DNA of 47,581 bases from Verrucomicrobiaceae bacterium UBA1938 (GTDB lineage Bacteria; Verrucomicrobiota; Verrucomicrobiia; Verrucomicrobiales; Verrucomicrobiaceae): assembly GCA_002336895.1 (NCBI GenBank), contig DDFC01000037.1, positions 1-47,581 on the forward strand. Direction: 5' to 3'. Below are positions 33,305 to 42,091 of the stretch, piece by piece (position 1 is the stretch's first letter; every line of letters starts with the position of its first letter). Under the pieces are notes generated by a model. The model saw nothing but the letters and a program-made list of their open reading frames with translations. It did not search any database and had not been told where the DNA came from. The position numbers were made by a program, and so were the translations under genes.

Positions 33305-33940
33305 ATGCCGACTCTCCCCTCCCCACGCCAGGCTCTGAACCGTGTGCTCTCCGGCTCCTGCTGGGCCGCCCTGATGGTGCTGATGCTGGCGGGCCGGGCG
33401 GCCGCCTTTGACACGGTGATCCTGGACCCCGGGCACGGCGCGCACGACCGCGGCGCGGCGATCGGCTACGTGTATGAAAAGCACCTGGCGCTGGACACCG
33501 CCCGCCGCGTGGAGCAGCTGCTGCGCAAAGAGGGGCTGAAGGTCATCATGTCGCGCAGCCGGGATGTCTTCATCCCCCTGCAGGACCGCTCAGCGCTGGG
33601 AAACAGCCGTGGAAACGCCATCTTTGTCAGCATCCACTACAACTACAACCGCGGCGGCAGCGGCTCCGGCGTGGAGACGTACTACCATTTCTCCTCCAGC
33701 TACATGCTGGCGGCCTACATCCAGGCCTACCTGGTGCAGCGCACCACCATGACCAACCGCGGGGTGAAAAGCGCCAACTTTCACGTCATCCGCGCCACCA
33801 CCAAAAACCCCGCCGTGCTGGTGGAGTGCGGCTTTGTGAGCAACTCCACCGAGCGCTCCCACATGCTCACCGGAGAGTTTCGCGCCAAGATCGCCGAGGG
33901 CATCGCCCAGGGCATCGTGGCCTTCCGGAAGTCAAAGTAA
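33305..33940 (+). CDS. N-acetylmuramoyl-L-alanine amidase (Amidase_3)
   Basis: A 211-residue exported zinc amidase that cuts the bond between N-acetylmuramic acid and L-alanine in peptidoglycan, acting in the periplasm in wall turnover or cell separation. A hydrophobic signal (WAALMVLMLAGRAAA) precedes the single catalytic domain. Zinc ligands and catalytic residues are in place: H44 in DPGHG, E58 in YEKHLALD, H111 in SIHYN and E174 in VECGF. There is no AMIN or SPOR domain, so it is a minimal enzyme. The ATG at 33305 starts just before the signal; the frame continues 16 codons upstream without a signal. Confidence 0.93.
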   Translation: MPTLPSPRQALNRVLSGSCWAALMVLMLAGRAAAFDTVILDPGHGAHDRGAAIGYVYEKHLALDTARRVEQLLRKEGLKVIMSRSRDVFIPLQDRSALGNSRGNAIFVSIHYNYNRGGSGSGVETYYHFSSSYMLAAYIQAYLVQRTTMTNRGVKSANFHVIRATTKNPAVLVECGFVSNSTERSHMLTGEFRAKIAEGIAQGIVAFRKSK

Positions 33941-34027
33941 TACCACCCACGGCCCCGCCAGGACCAGCAGGCCGGCACTGACCACAGGCAGGTGCCCATG
34001 TGACCAGACAGCCGCCCCCACACTCCC

Positions 34028-34513
34028 TCACTGCGTGCTCTTGCGCAGAAAGAGGAGGATCTCCTGCCACGTGGCATTGGCCTGCAGCTTTGCCAGCAGG
34101 GCATTGAGGGAGAGGTGCAGCGGGTGCACCTCAATAGGGCCGCTGTCTTCGCAGATGTACAGGCCGCCGCTCTTGGCCAGGCAGGTCTCCGGCCCGTCCG
34201 GAGAGAGGCAGAGACGGCGGGAGCCGCCCTTTGTCTGGATGGCGGAGTGCAGCGCCCCGGCGGCAGACTCGGCCACGACATAGATCACATCATCGCCACG
34301 GTAGCCGTAGGTGATGGAGACCGAGCGCCCGCCATCCGTGTGGTTCCAGACGCCCACGCCCAGCGGTGTGGGGTTCAGGTACACCGCCAGCAGCAGCAGG
34401 ATGAGCGGCCACCAGCCGAGCACCCTGCGCCACAGACGGCGGGGAGCGCCGAGGCTGGAGCGCGTGCTGCTCCCCGTGTCAGGGGCTGCCGCAGTGGCGG
34501 TGGTGGTGGTCAT
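34028..34513 (-). CDS. Single-pass membrane protein with small periplasmic domain, unknown
   Basis: A 161-residue protein with a Thr/Ala/Ser-rich cytoplasmic tail (about 30 residues, ending in the basic RRLWRRVLG), one hydrophobic helix (WWPLILLLLAVYL) and a soluble domain with two cysteines in CLSPDGPETC and a third in YICEDSG. The cysteines suggest a disulfide in the periplasm. No family is recognised. The ATG at 34513 is used; the frame continues upstream without good coding character. It is convergent with the amidase gene, with about 90 bases between stops. Confidence 0.62.
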   Translation of the reverse strand: MTTTTATAAAPDTGSSTRSSLGAPRRLWRRVLGWWPLILLLLAVYLNPTPLGVGVWNHTDGGRSVSITYGYRGDDVIYVVAESAAGALHSAIQTKGGSRRLCLSPDGPETCLAKSGGLYICEDSGPIEVHPLHLSLNALLAKLQANATWQEILLFLRKSTQ

Positions 34514-35153
34514 GGGAAGGTGGTGCAGGAGGGCGGCGGCCGGGGTGGAAGGGTGTGACCGCGACAGCACCATCTGGAAAGATCGGGGTGCTGTCGAGCC
34601 CTTCCACATCATGGCAGAAATGGAGCCCCGGACAACATACACACCCATGAGCAAAATACCGAGCCCACCGCCCCCCACCACAGGCGCGGAAACAGGCCCG
34701 CCGCCGCGCCCGCCACCCCCACGACAATCCTTTGATAATCAAAGAACCACAAAACAGCAGCCGCCCACCTCCCCGGCCCTCCGGCCACCTGCCACAGCCC
34801 CCCGCCGCCCAGGCACAGCGCAGCTGTGGAAGCTCCCGGCATGACAAAACATGTCATCCCCCGACCACCCCGGCCTGTGTGAAATGAATGACGCCCGGCT
34901 GAACTGAAAACTGGGAAAGCCAGGACCGCCCCCCACGCCACACAGCCACGCCGCCCCCCCTCCCCCGCAGCCGGGTGAAAACGGACCTCAGGGCCACATG
35001 GCACCGCACCAGGCATGCGCAAGGCATTGCCAGTCAGGCGAGTGTCATCGTTTTTTTCATCATCCACCCGGACATTCCCCCAACCCAACAACCACACGAA
35101 CCACCACTTTTGTAACAAAAAGACTGAAGACTTTCACCAAATGACAAGGAGAA
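34514..35153. other. Long intergenic stretch without a supported gene
   Basis: About 640 bases between the small membrane gene and the secreted-protein locus. Frames are Pro/Arg-rich shadows. The stretch is C-rich on the plus strand and marks the boundary between core genes and the accessory locus. An AAGGAGAAGG ribosome-binding-like sequence near 35145 lies too far (about 35 bases) from the next start. Confidence 0.4.
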
Positions 35154-35181
35154 GGAATGAGCCCCGAGCCCACCTCATTCC
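35154..35181 (+). promoter_or_regulatory. Hairpin in the leader of the secreted-protein operon
   Basis: GGAATGAG and CTCATTCC form a perfect eight-base inverted repeat with a 12-base loop, ending six bases before the ATG at 35188 and placed between a purine-rich AAGGAGAAGG and the start codon. In RNA it would bring that purine-rich site close to the start. Function is inference. Confidence 0.4.
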
Positions 35182-35187
35182 ACGGCC

Positions 35188-37842
35188 ATGAAATACATCC
35201 ACAGCCTAGTCATTTCCCTCTGCATGGCGACACTGTCACAGGCAGACACCAGCGCGCCCCTCTTTGCAGGCTCCACCCTGAGCATCCAGGGAGACACCTA
35301 CACCTGGACCTCCGCCACTGAGGACAGCACCTGGCACTATGACACCTACACCGATGCCAGCTCCCAGACCGTGACGGTGAAAGGCCTGCTGGGAGGCAGC
35401 TGGTGGGCCATGGTCTCCGGCCCCGGCACCGCCACCACCATCAGCGGGCACATCGAGAATGGGGTGTATGGAGAGAACCACCAGACCTTCTCCGGAGACG
35501 GCAGCTGGGTGGTCAATGGTGTGACCTACACCCACCGCGAGAGGCAGGCGGACTACTCCATGCAGGGAGACGGATTTTATGGCTACTACCTCGGCAGCGC
35601 CGGCTATGACAACTACACCAACGCCAACGGCACCACCTATAACACCTCGTGGTATGCGAATGGAGATTCGCATTCGAGTTTCAGCGGCGGCACCACGTCG
35701 TTCTTTGGCGCCCCATCTGACCTGACGGTTTTCGGGATGACCTATCAGTTTCAAAACTCCAGCAGCTTTTCCGATGCCGCCAGTGACGCCAACCTCAATG
35801 GCTGGACAGACAACTTTCTGGCCCCGAATGGAAGCACCCTGCAGGTCAATTATAAATACAACGCAGGCTTTGTAGGCTACTCACTGCAGGTGTGGGATCC
35901 ACACCTGGGAACCCTGACCTCTAATGCGGTGGCCGTGAAGCCTGATAGCGCCTTCACTGGCATGACATGGCGCGCGAGGACAGCGCCGACCTTTGCCAAA
36001 CCCCAGCTATGGGTGGATGGAAAGCTGCTCAACTGGCAGTCGGGCTCCATCACCACCACCGGGTCTCTCACAGACACCTACAGTGGAGCTGGACTCACAC
36101 TGACCATTCAAGCTCAGGTGAGCGATTACTTCGCCGCAGGCAGCACCACCGCGGCCACCGTCGCCATCACCAGCGGAGACACCGGCAGCGGGACTCAGGC
36201 GCAGGACAAAACCTTCAGCGTCAGCGGCCACACCGTCATGAATGCCGAGCCCAATCACAGCGCGCCATTGTTTACCGGTGCCAATACGATTTACCGAATC
36301 ATCAATGTCAATTATGCCTTCATGGGCGGCTTTCAGGACAGTCTGGGCAACCGCACCGACGTGTATGTGAGCCCGCAGATGGGTACCATCAGCATTTCGG
36401 GCACGACCGCAAATGCCTACGTGGGCACGGTCAAAGTCATCCGAAATGCCACGATCTACTCCGGCACCTACAACAACGGTGTGTTCAATGTCACTGGCAA
36501 CATCATCTCCTGGCTCAGTTCCCAGCCTTCCATCTACGGCCCGCCCGCCTTCTGGGTGCGTGGAGAGCTTTATAAGCAAAACACCAGCACGCGGACGAAC
36601 TACGCCACCGCCACCACCGGCCACAGCCTGACACTCAGCGGCACCACCACGTGGACACTCGCCGGGGCCGATGCCACCGGCGCCTTCAGCGGCCCCTGCA
36701 GCACCGACCCCGTAGGCGTCTTCACCGTCCAGGCGCTCGATGAATCCAGCCAGCCCATCGCCGGTGTCGCGGTCCCGGTCGTCCCGGCCAATGCAGACGG
36801 CACGGTCTATCTTGACTGGAGCGCGCCGCCCAGCGGCATGCCTCCGGCAGTCATCGAAAACAATCACGTGCTCGTCTATCTCGGCACCGCCACAGAAGAC
36901 ACCAGCACCAGCACCACCGCCGCCTACTATGGCAGCGCCGCCCTCACAGACCAGACCCCCTGGCTGCTGAAGCTGCGCACCGATGGCAGCGGCGTGGCCA
37001 CCTTCACCGACTACAGCACCGGCACCAGCAGCCCCGGCAGCTACAGCACGGAGACACATCTCTTTCAGACCGCCACCGCCGCCAGCGGCTTCCCCATGCC
37101 CGTCTATGGCGTGGACCCCAATGCCAACGACGCCCAGTGGGGCCAGGCCCAGCCCCCCGCCGGCCTCCCGGCCACTTTCATGGTACGCGGGCAGCCCTGG
37201 TGGCTGGCCGGGTATGATGCCGCCAGCGACACCGCCACGTATCAGGGCTATTACACCGGCCAGCTCATGACGCTGGGCGCGGCTGACACCACGGGCGAGC
37301 GGCTCGTCACGCTCACGGACCCCATCTACAATCAAGGCAGCACCGCCACCACCCAGGGCAGCCTGAACCCCCAGCGCCACAGCGCCCAGCTGCGGGATGG
37401 CACCCTGGTGCTCTCCGGCACGGATCAGGGGCAGCAGTCCGAGGTGCCGCATACCGATGACTACAAGCTGCAGACGATCGCCTCGGATCTCGACATCCTG
37501 GGAAATAACCTCTCCTTCGGCATTCTCAGCGGAGACGCCAGCCGCGTCGGGGCCTTGTTTCAGTTTGCCGATGACGCCTCCACGGCCAGTCTCTACAGCA
37601 TCCTCAGCCGCCAGCAGAGCCGGTGGTCCTGGTGGAAGGCTCCGGGCGTGGACTCCGCCACCATGCGCAGGGTCATGGAGCTGGATGCAGACCATCGCCT
37701 CCAGATCTTCAAGTCGGGAGATGATGCCAATCCGGCCATCGTGCTGGACCCCGCAGGCACCACTTCATTCAAAGGACCGGTGCGCGTGCCGCAGAGCGGG
37801 GACATCCCCATGGGCAGCTACCAGGCAGGAGACCCGCCGTGA
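35188..37842 (+). CDS. Giant exported beta-rich protein, first gene of the polymorphic-toxin-like locus
   Basis: The 884-residue product has a Sec signal peptide (LVISLCMATLSQA, cleavage near residue 19). A very Gly/Ser/Thr/Tyr-rich body follows, with repeated short beta patterns such as the G-x-x-Y-T-W and F-G-x-x-x-x-L-x-V-x-G-x-x-Y types. Several similar modules of about 130 residues, each with a W-V-x-G-x-L/P-W-like strand (LWVDGKLLNW, FWVRGELY, FMVRGQPWWLAGY), suggest internal repetition. The end reads LDPAGTTSFKGPVRVPQSGDIPMG, a motif typical of tail-fibre or Verrucomicrobia Rhs-associated surface proteins. Its stop at 37842 lies 78 bases before the start of the next giant gene, so both are probably one operon. 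No catalytic site is visible; a surface, adhesin or scaffold role is inference. Confidence 0.8.
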   Translation: MKYIHSLVISLCMATLSQADTSAPLFAGSTLSIQGDTYTWTSATEDSTWHYDTYTDASSQTVTVKGLLGGSWWAMVSGPGTATTISGHIENGVYGENHQTFSGDGSWVVNGVTYTHRERQADYSMQGDGFYGYYLGSAGYDNYTNANGTTYNTSWYANGDSHSSFSGGTTSFFGAPSDLTVFGMTYQFQNSSSFSDAASDANLNGWTDNFLAPNGSTLQVNYKYNAGFVGYSLQVWDPHLGTLTSNAVAVKPDSAFTGMTWRARTAPTFAKPQLWVDGKLLNWQSGSITTTGSLTDTYSGAGLTLTIQAQVSDYFAAGSTTAATVAITSGDTGSGTQAQDKTFSVSGHTVMNAEPNHSAPLFTGANTIYRIINVNYAFMGGFQDSLGNRTDVYVSPQMGTISISGTTANAYVGTVKVIRNATIYSGTYNNGVFNVTGNIISWLSSQPSIYGPPAFWVRGELYKQNTSTRTNYATATTGHSLTLSGTTTWTLAGADATGAFSGPCSTDPVGVFTVQALDESSQPIAGVAVPVVPANADGTVYLDWSAPPSGMPPAVIENNHVLVYLGTATEDTSTSTTAAYYGSAALTDQTPWLLKLRTDGSGVATFTDYSTGTSSPGSYSTETHLFQTATAASGFPMPVYGVDPNANDAQWGQAQPPAGLPATFMVRGQPWWLAGYDAASDTATYQGYYTGQLMTLGAADTTGERLVTLTDPIYNQGSTATTQGSLNPQRHSAQLRDGTLVLSGTDQGQQSEVPHTDDYKLQTIASDLDILGNNLSFGILSGDASRVGALFQFADDASTASLYSILSRQQSRWSWWKAPGVDSATMRRVMELDADHRLQIFKSGDDANPAIVLDPAGTTSFKGPVRVPQSGDIPMGSYQAGDPP

Positions 37843-37919
37843 GTCCAGAGGCGCGTTCACGCCTCTGCCAGCCCCTCCCCCGCCCCCACCTGAATCCCCC
37901 GCTCCGCGCCATCGCACCC

Positions 37920-40900
37920 ATGAATTTTCTGCGCCTGCCGCTCTTACGCCAAGCCACCGCCGCCATCCTGGTGGCGGGCCTGCTGCTGCAATCTGCCACC
38001 GCCGTAGCCCCGGGACCGGCCTGGTGGGACAGCCAGACGGTGCTGGACCCCTACGCACTGGCAGACGACTTTGCCGCTGCCAACACCGGACAGCTCAAAT
38101 ACATGGCCACCAAGGCCGCCGCCGCCATGGAGGCGGATTACCCAGGCGGCGCAGGCCCGGACATCCAGGCCCTGATCGCTAGCTGGAATCCCACACCCGG
38201 TGTGATGCGGGACGACTACCTGGCCATCAACCAAGGGCAGCTCAAAGCCGTGGCCACGCTCTTTTATAGCCGCCTCGGGCAGCCACCGCCCTGGGCGGGC
38301 AGCTCCGGCGTGCATGATGACTACCAGCTCGTGAATCTGGGCCAGCTCAAGCATGTCTTCTCCTTCTCCCTGCACTCCCGCACCGTGGGCCAGGGTGCCA
38401 CGCAGATCCCCGCCGCCACGCTTGCAGCCGCGCTGGCGCAGTGGCAGGCTCTGCCGGTGAAGCCCGCCGCCTCCAGCGCCGATGATTTCGATGGCGACGG
38501 CATCCCCAACCTGCAGGAATACCTCATGGGCGCCCCGCTGTTTGACCCGCTGGACATCGACGGCGACCGCATCGCCGACAGCACCGAAGACGCCCACCCC
38601 GGCGTGCTCAGCAAGCTGCGCTTTGCCGATGCCGTGGAGGACTACGATGGCGATGGCGTCATGAACTGCGAGGAGCTGCTGCTCGGCCTCAGCCTCACCA
38701 CCGCCACCACCAGCGGCCGCACCGATGGCCTGAGCGATGCCGAGGTGCTCGCCTGGGGCCTCGCCGCCGGCCAGCCCCTGGCCGCCAGCACCGATGCCGT
38801 GGCCAGGCTCTGGGGGCAGATCGATGCCGCCTGGATCACCGCCAACGCGGGCTCCTACTACCTCGACTGGCTGGATCAGACCCTCGTCAACGGCGTGCCC
38901 GCAGGTCTGACCTCCTTCCGCACCGATGTTTTTACCAACTGGATATGGCAGCCCTGGACCCCCGGCGTGTGGGACATCCAGAACCCGCCCCAGGCCCGTG
39001 ACCAAAACGGGAACCTCGTGGACCTCGACGGCAATGGCGTGCCTGACTTGGACCGCGACTTCGACGGCCTCCCCGACCTCTGGGAATACCGCTACACCCT
39101 CAACCTGCGCAGCCGCCTGGACTTCAACGCCGACCCGGATGGCGACACCCTGACCAACCTGCAGGAATACCAGCACGGCACCCACCCCCGCCTCGCAGAC
39201 AGCGATGGCGACGGCTTCTCAGACGGAGCCGAGCTCGCTCAACTGGCACAGGGGGCCGATCCCCTCAACGGCGCTGCAGGCCTGCCTCTGGTGCTCACAC
39301 TGGCTGCGGGTGCTGCGCAGACGGTGACTTCGGGTGGGCGCTCGGCACCACTGACCGTGCAGGTGACTCAGGGCGGGCTGCCGGTGCGCGGGGCGCAGGT
39401 GCAGTTTGCCGTGAGTTCAGGGGCAGGAAGCCTGCGTGCACAAAATGCGGCCGCCGCCTTGGGCGCACAGCTTTCACTGACGACGGATGCCAATGGCACC
39501 GCGAGTGTGGTGTATCTCGCAGATGCCAGCACCGGCAGCACTGGCGTGACGGCCACGCTGGGGAGCGGCGTTGGCGGCTCCAGCGTGAATTTCTCGCTGA
39601 CCATTGCCGAGACAGCCACCACCTACACATACGCCCCCTCCAATTCAGCACCGTTTGACGGCCTGGTGGGCGCTCTCGGCGGCATCAATGCGCCCTTCTC
39701 CAACCCCTTTGTGGATCCGGTGCTGCAGGCAGATTCCAAGTCCATGTATGCGTCCTGGGAGAAATGGACCGACTACCCTGGCCAGCAGTACTTCAAATCC
39801 TACGGGCTGATTGATCACATGTGGGACGACAAAATGATCAAAGTGCCTGATGATGGCTCGGCTGATACCTCGACTGATCTGACTCCTCTGGTCATAAAAC
39901 GGTTTCAGGACGAACCCTGGCTTTTTCATGCCGATCCCAGAGACGCCACCGGCTTCCCGTGGGCTCCTCCGGCACTCTACCAGCATTACTATAACCAGAC
40001 CACTGACGGACCGTGGTATGAGCCCACTTCAGAATCGGAATGGCAGCGCCGAAATGTCACCGCCCTGAAGGTGGTGACCTACGTGCCGCAGAAAGAGCCG
40101 GCGGAAATGACATTTCTGGCGCTGGTATATCAGGGAGATGGCTGGCCCCCAGCCTCCGATCAGCCCCGTGGCACCCCCGTGACCAGCGGGGTGATCCGCG
40201 TGAAAGGATCGGCCAGCACCTGGTCCAAAACCCTCAACGCCTACTGCTCCCTGAAAGACGGAGCCGTGATCGTGGATCCCGGCCCGGAGGGGGAGAGGCT
40301 TATTGGCAAGGCAGAAAGCAAGTATCTTCAGGTGGTGCTGCTGCGGGTGGAGATAAAAGTTTATCAGGACGAAGACTATACTAGCCCCACTGGAAGCAAC
40401 CGATTTTATGATAACTATCCAAGAGGTGAGCAAATAGCCTCAAATCTTTTTGCCTTATGGCCAGTAGAAGAAACCAACTTGGCAATTAGAGGATTGGACA
40501 GTTTAACGGAACTGCCAGATGGCTTAATTAAATGGTCATCATCTGGCACTGATGCTTTCGTTGTCTCGCCTGATAAAAAATCAGTTCATTTGCTCAAAAG
40601 AAAACCAGGAGACTTATCGGTCAAGGTCACGCTTGCGGATGCCGATTACACAGTAAAATTTAACGTGCCTGATACAGGGGACATCTTGCAGGAAGAATTG
40701 CCATTTGTTATAGGCGCTGATACTGCTTGGTCTATTGCCATGAGGTCACTTGAATTGTATAATTTGGTTTTGAAAAAAATTCCCGATCAGCATGTGAAAC
40801 AGGATGCCGTCAGGCATGCTTCGTGGGCTGCTTGGATATCCATGACATTTGGTGAATCGGTAGCTAAAACTGCCACTGATGCACATGAAGCATCAGGCAA

Positions 40901-41141
40901 AGCTGACAAAAATTTTGCATTTGATTCAGCAATGGATATTCACAACAACAGCATCGGTCTTTTGGAGTGGCGAGCCATTCGTGTGCTGAATCCAAATGCA
41001 ACTCTTTCACTCGATCAGTTGGTTGACAAGATGATACCACATTACACGGATGGTCACTTATGGATTTGGTGGCCGAAAACCATTAACTCATATGAGAGCG
41101 ATGGAATGCTCAGACTTTCCAATGGAGGCAAAATAAAATGA
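37920..41141 (+). CDS. Polymorphic-toxin-like exported protein with C-terminal DUF6973-like domain
   Basis: A 1073-residue exported protein. After a signal peptide (AAILVAGLLLQSATAVA), the motif GQLK occurs three times (residues 57-60, 106-109, 141-144) in an N-x-GQLK context characteristic of Verrucomicrobia secreted proteins. Calcium-binding DxDxDG-type repeats follow (for example DFDGDGIPNLQEY near 189, DYDGDGVMNCEE and SDGDGFSDGAE), then a bacterial Ig-like domain (about 445-560). A poorly known middle precedes an abruptly AT-rich C-terminal third. There, H966 (DAVRHASW), DAHE at 987-990 and MDIHNN near 1005-1010 match the DUF6973 pattern found at the ends of bacterial toxins. The next gene overlaps by ATGA, the layout of toxin and immunity genes. 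The GTG at 37839 is a less likely start because it lacks the signal. Toxicity itself is inference. Confidence 0.83.
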   Translation: MNFLRLPLLRQATAAILVAGLLLQSATAVAPGPAWWDSQTVLDPYALADDFAAANTGQLKYMATKAAAAMEADYPGGAGPDIQALIASWNPTPGVMRDDYLAINQGQLKAVATLFYSRLGQPPPWAGSSGVHDDYQLVNLGQLKHVFSFSLHSRTVGQGATQIPAATLAAALAQWQALPVKPAASSADDFDGDGIPNLQEYLMGAPLFDPLDIDGDRIADSTEDAHPGVLSKLRFADAVEDYDGDGVMNCEELLLGLSLTTATTSGRTDGLSDAEVLAWGLAAGQPLAASTDAVARLWGQIDAAWITANAGSYYLDWLDQTLVNGVPAGLTSFRTDVFTNWIWQPWTPGVWDIQNPPQARDQNGNLVDLDGNGVPDLDRDFDGLPDLWEYRYTLNLRSRLDFNADPDGDTLTNLQEYQHGTHPRLADSDGDGFSDGAELAQLAQGADPLNGAAGLPLVLTLAAGAAQTVTSGGRSAPLTVQVTQGGLPVRGAQVQFAVSSGAGSLRAQNAAAALGAQLSLTTDANGTASVVYLADASTGSTGVTATLGSGVGGSSVNFSLTIAETATTYTYAPSNSAPFDGLVGALGGINAPFSNPFVDPVLQADSKSMYASWEKWTDYPGQQYFKSYGLIDHMWDDKMIKVPDDGSADTSTDLTPLVIKRFQDEPWLFHADPRDATGFPWAPPALYQHYYNQTTDGPWYEPTSESEWQRRNVTALKVVTYVPQKEPAEMTFLALVYQGDGWPPASDQPRGTPVTSGVIRVKGSASTWSKTLNAYCSLKDGAVIVDPGPEGERLIGKAESKYLQVVLLRVEIKVYQDEDYTSPTGSNRFYDNYPRGEQIASNLFALWPVEETNLAIRGLDSLTELPDGLIKWSSSGTDAFVVSPDKKSVHLLKRKPGDLSVKVTLADADYTVKFNVPDTGDILQEELPFVIGADTAWSIAMRSLELYNLVLKKIPDQHVKQDAVRHASWAAWISMTFGESVAKTATDAHEASGKADKNFAFDSAMDIHNNSIGLLEWRAIRVLNPNATLSLDQLVDKMIPHYTDGHLWIWWPKTINSYESDGMLRLSNGGKIK

Positions 41142-41968
41142 TTTTGATGAAAGCAATCGATGCAAAAATTTTGACCCTCGTGCTGCTGGCGCTTTTCAGC
41201 AGATTTCTACAGGCTGGCATTGAAGCCATTCCTGAACTGGCTTCCCCCGGGCTTTTTCTGGGGCAATCCATGGACCAGTTTATCCGGGAACACCCTGATG
41301 CCGTCATTTCAGGCCAGCGTAAAGGAGCTGAGCAGTACTGGCTGCGGCGGGAAGATGGCAGTCTTATGCTTGTAGCTTTTCGTTCGGGTGAAGTGGTCAT
41401 GCTTTCCCTGGCCATCAAATCATTGAGCCACGATGAGCAGACCAACAAAACCAGATCTTGGGTTTCAGAACTCACAAAGAGATATGGGGATCCGCAATGG
41501 ACCTCTGCTGGGAAAATGGTAAAGGGTGGGGTGGTCCATGCGGCCACTCTCATTTATGATCTGGGTGGTGGCATTTCGGTGGTTCTGCAGTCCACGGAAC
41601 TCGAACTTTCACTTACCCTGGCTGACTTTGGCAGGATAGAGTTCGGCAGAGTGGTGGTTTCCTATAACGAGCTGAAGAAAAAGTCGCCGGAAGCTGAACA
41701 GGCCGAAAAACGCCCTGATTTTAAAGACTATTTGAAGTCCCTGATCGAGGCATCCACACGTGACAAACTAAAGTTCCCTGATGATGGTCAGCCAGGTCCT
41801 GTTAAGCTGCATTTGTCTCTCAGAGGTGATGCCATTGCACTATCCGGGCAAGCCCCCCCATCTGCGCCGTCTCCTGACCTCACCTCAACGCGCCCATGGC
41901 TGCTAATGCCCGTAGCGGGCTTGGCAGCGGCGGGTCTGCTGTGGTTGTTTCTAAGAAATCGTAAATGA
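41138..41968 (+). CDS. Exported, C-terminally anchored protein; immunity candidate
   Basis: A 276-residue protein with a Sec signal (ILTLVLLALFSRFLQA), a periplasmic domain of about 200 residues, a Pro-rich stalk (APPSAPSP) and a single C-terminal hydrophobic helix ending in the basic tail LRNRK. It should be anchored in the inner membrane facing the periplasm. Its ATG overlaps the stop of the toxin-like gene (ATGA), so it is translationally coupled. That coupling, together with the same topology in two other proteins of this locus, makes an immunity or chaperone role plausible. No enzyme motif or known immunity family is recognised. Composition is intermediate between the host and the AT-rich toxin end. 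Confidence 0.72.
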   Translation: MILMKAIDAKILTLVLLALFSRFLQAGIEAIPELASPGLFLGQSMDQFIREHPDAVISGQRKGAEQYWLRREDGSLMLVAFRSGEVVMLSLAIKSLSHDEQTNKTRSWVSELTKRYGDPQWTSAGKMVKGGVVHAATLIYDLGGGISVVLQSTELELSLTLADFGRIEFGRVVVSYNELKKKSPEAEQAEKRPDFKDYLKSLIEASTRDKLKFPDDGQPGPVKLHLSLRGDAIALSGQAPPSAPSPDLTSTRPWLLMPVAGLAAAGLLWLFLRNRK

Positions 41969-42091
41969 TCGGTCACCACCATGGAATAAAAAGATGCCAG
42001 GCGAACAGTGCACGAGATGAGGCATTGTTTGGGCAATCCGAAAAACGACGCCAGACGACTTGTGATGAACGAGTATAATAAAAATTAATCA

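Noticed and set aside
36007..37695. 562-codon open frame antisense to the giant secreted gene
   Set aside because: The Gly/Ala/Val-rich sequence lacks domain character and mirrors the third-codon GC bias of the sense gene, which has a signal peptide and repeats.
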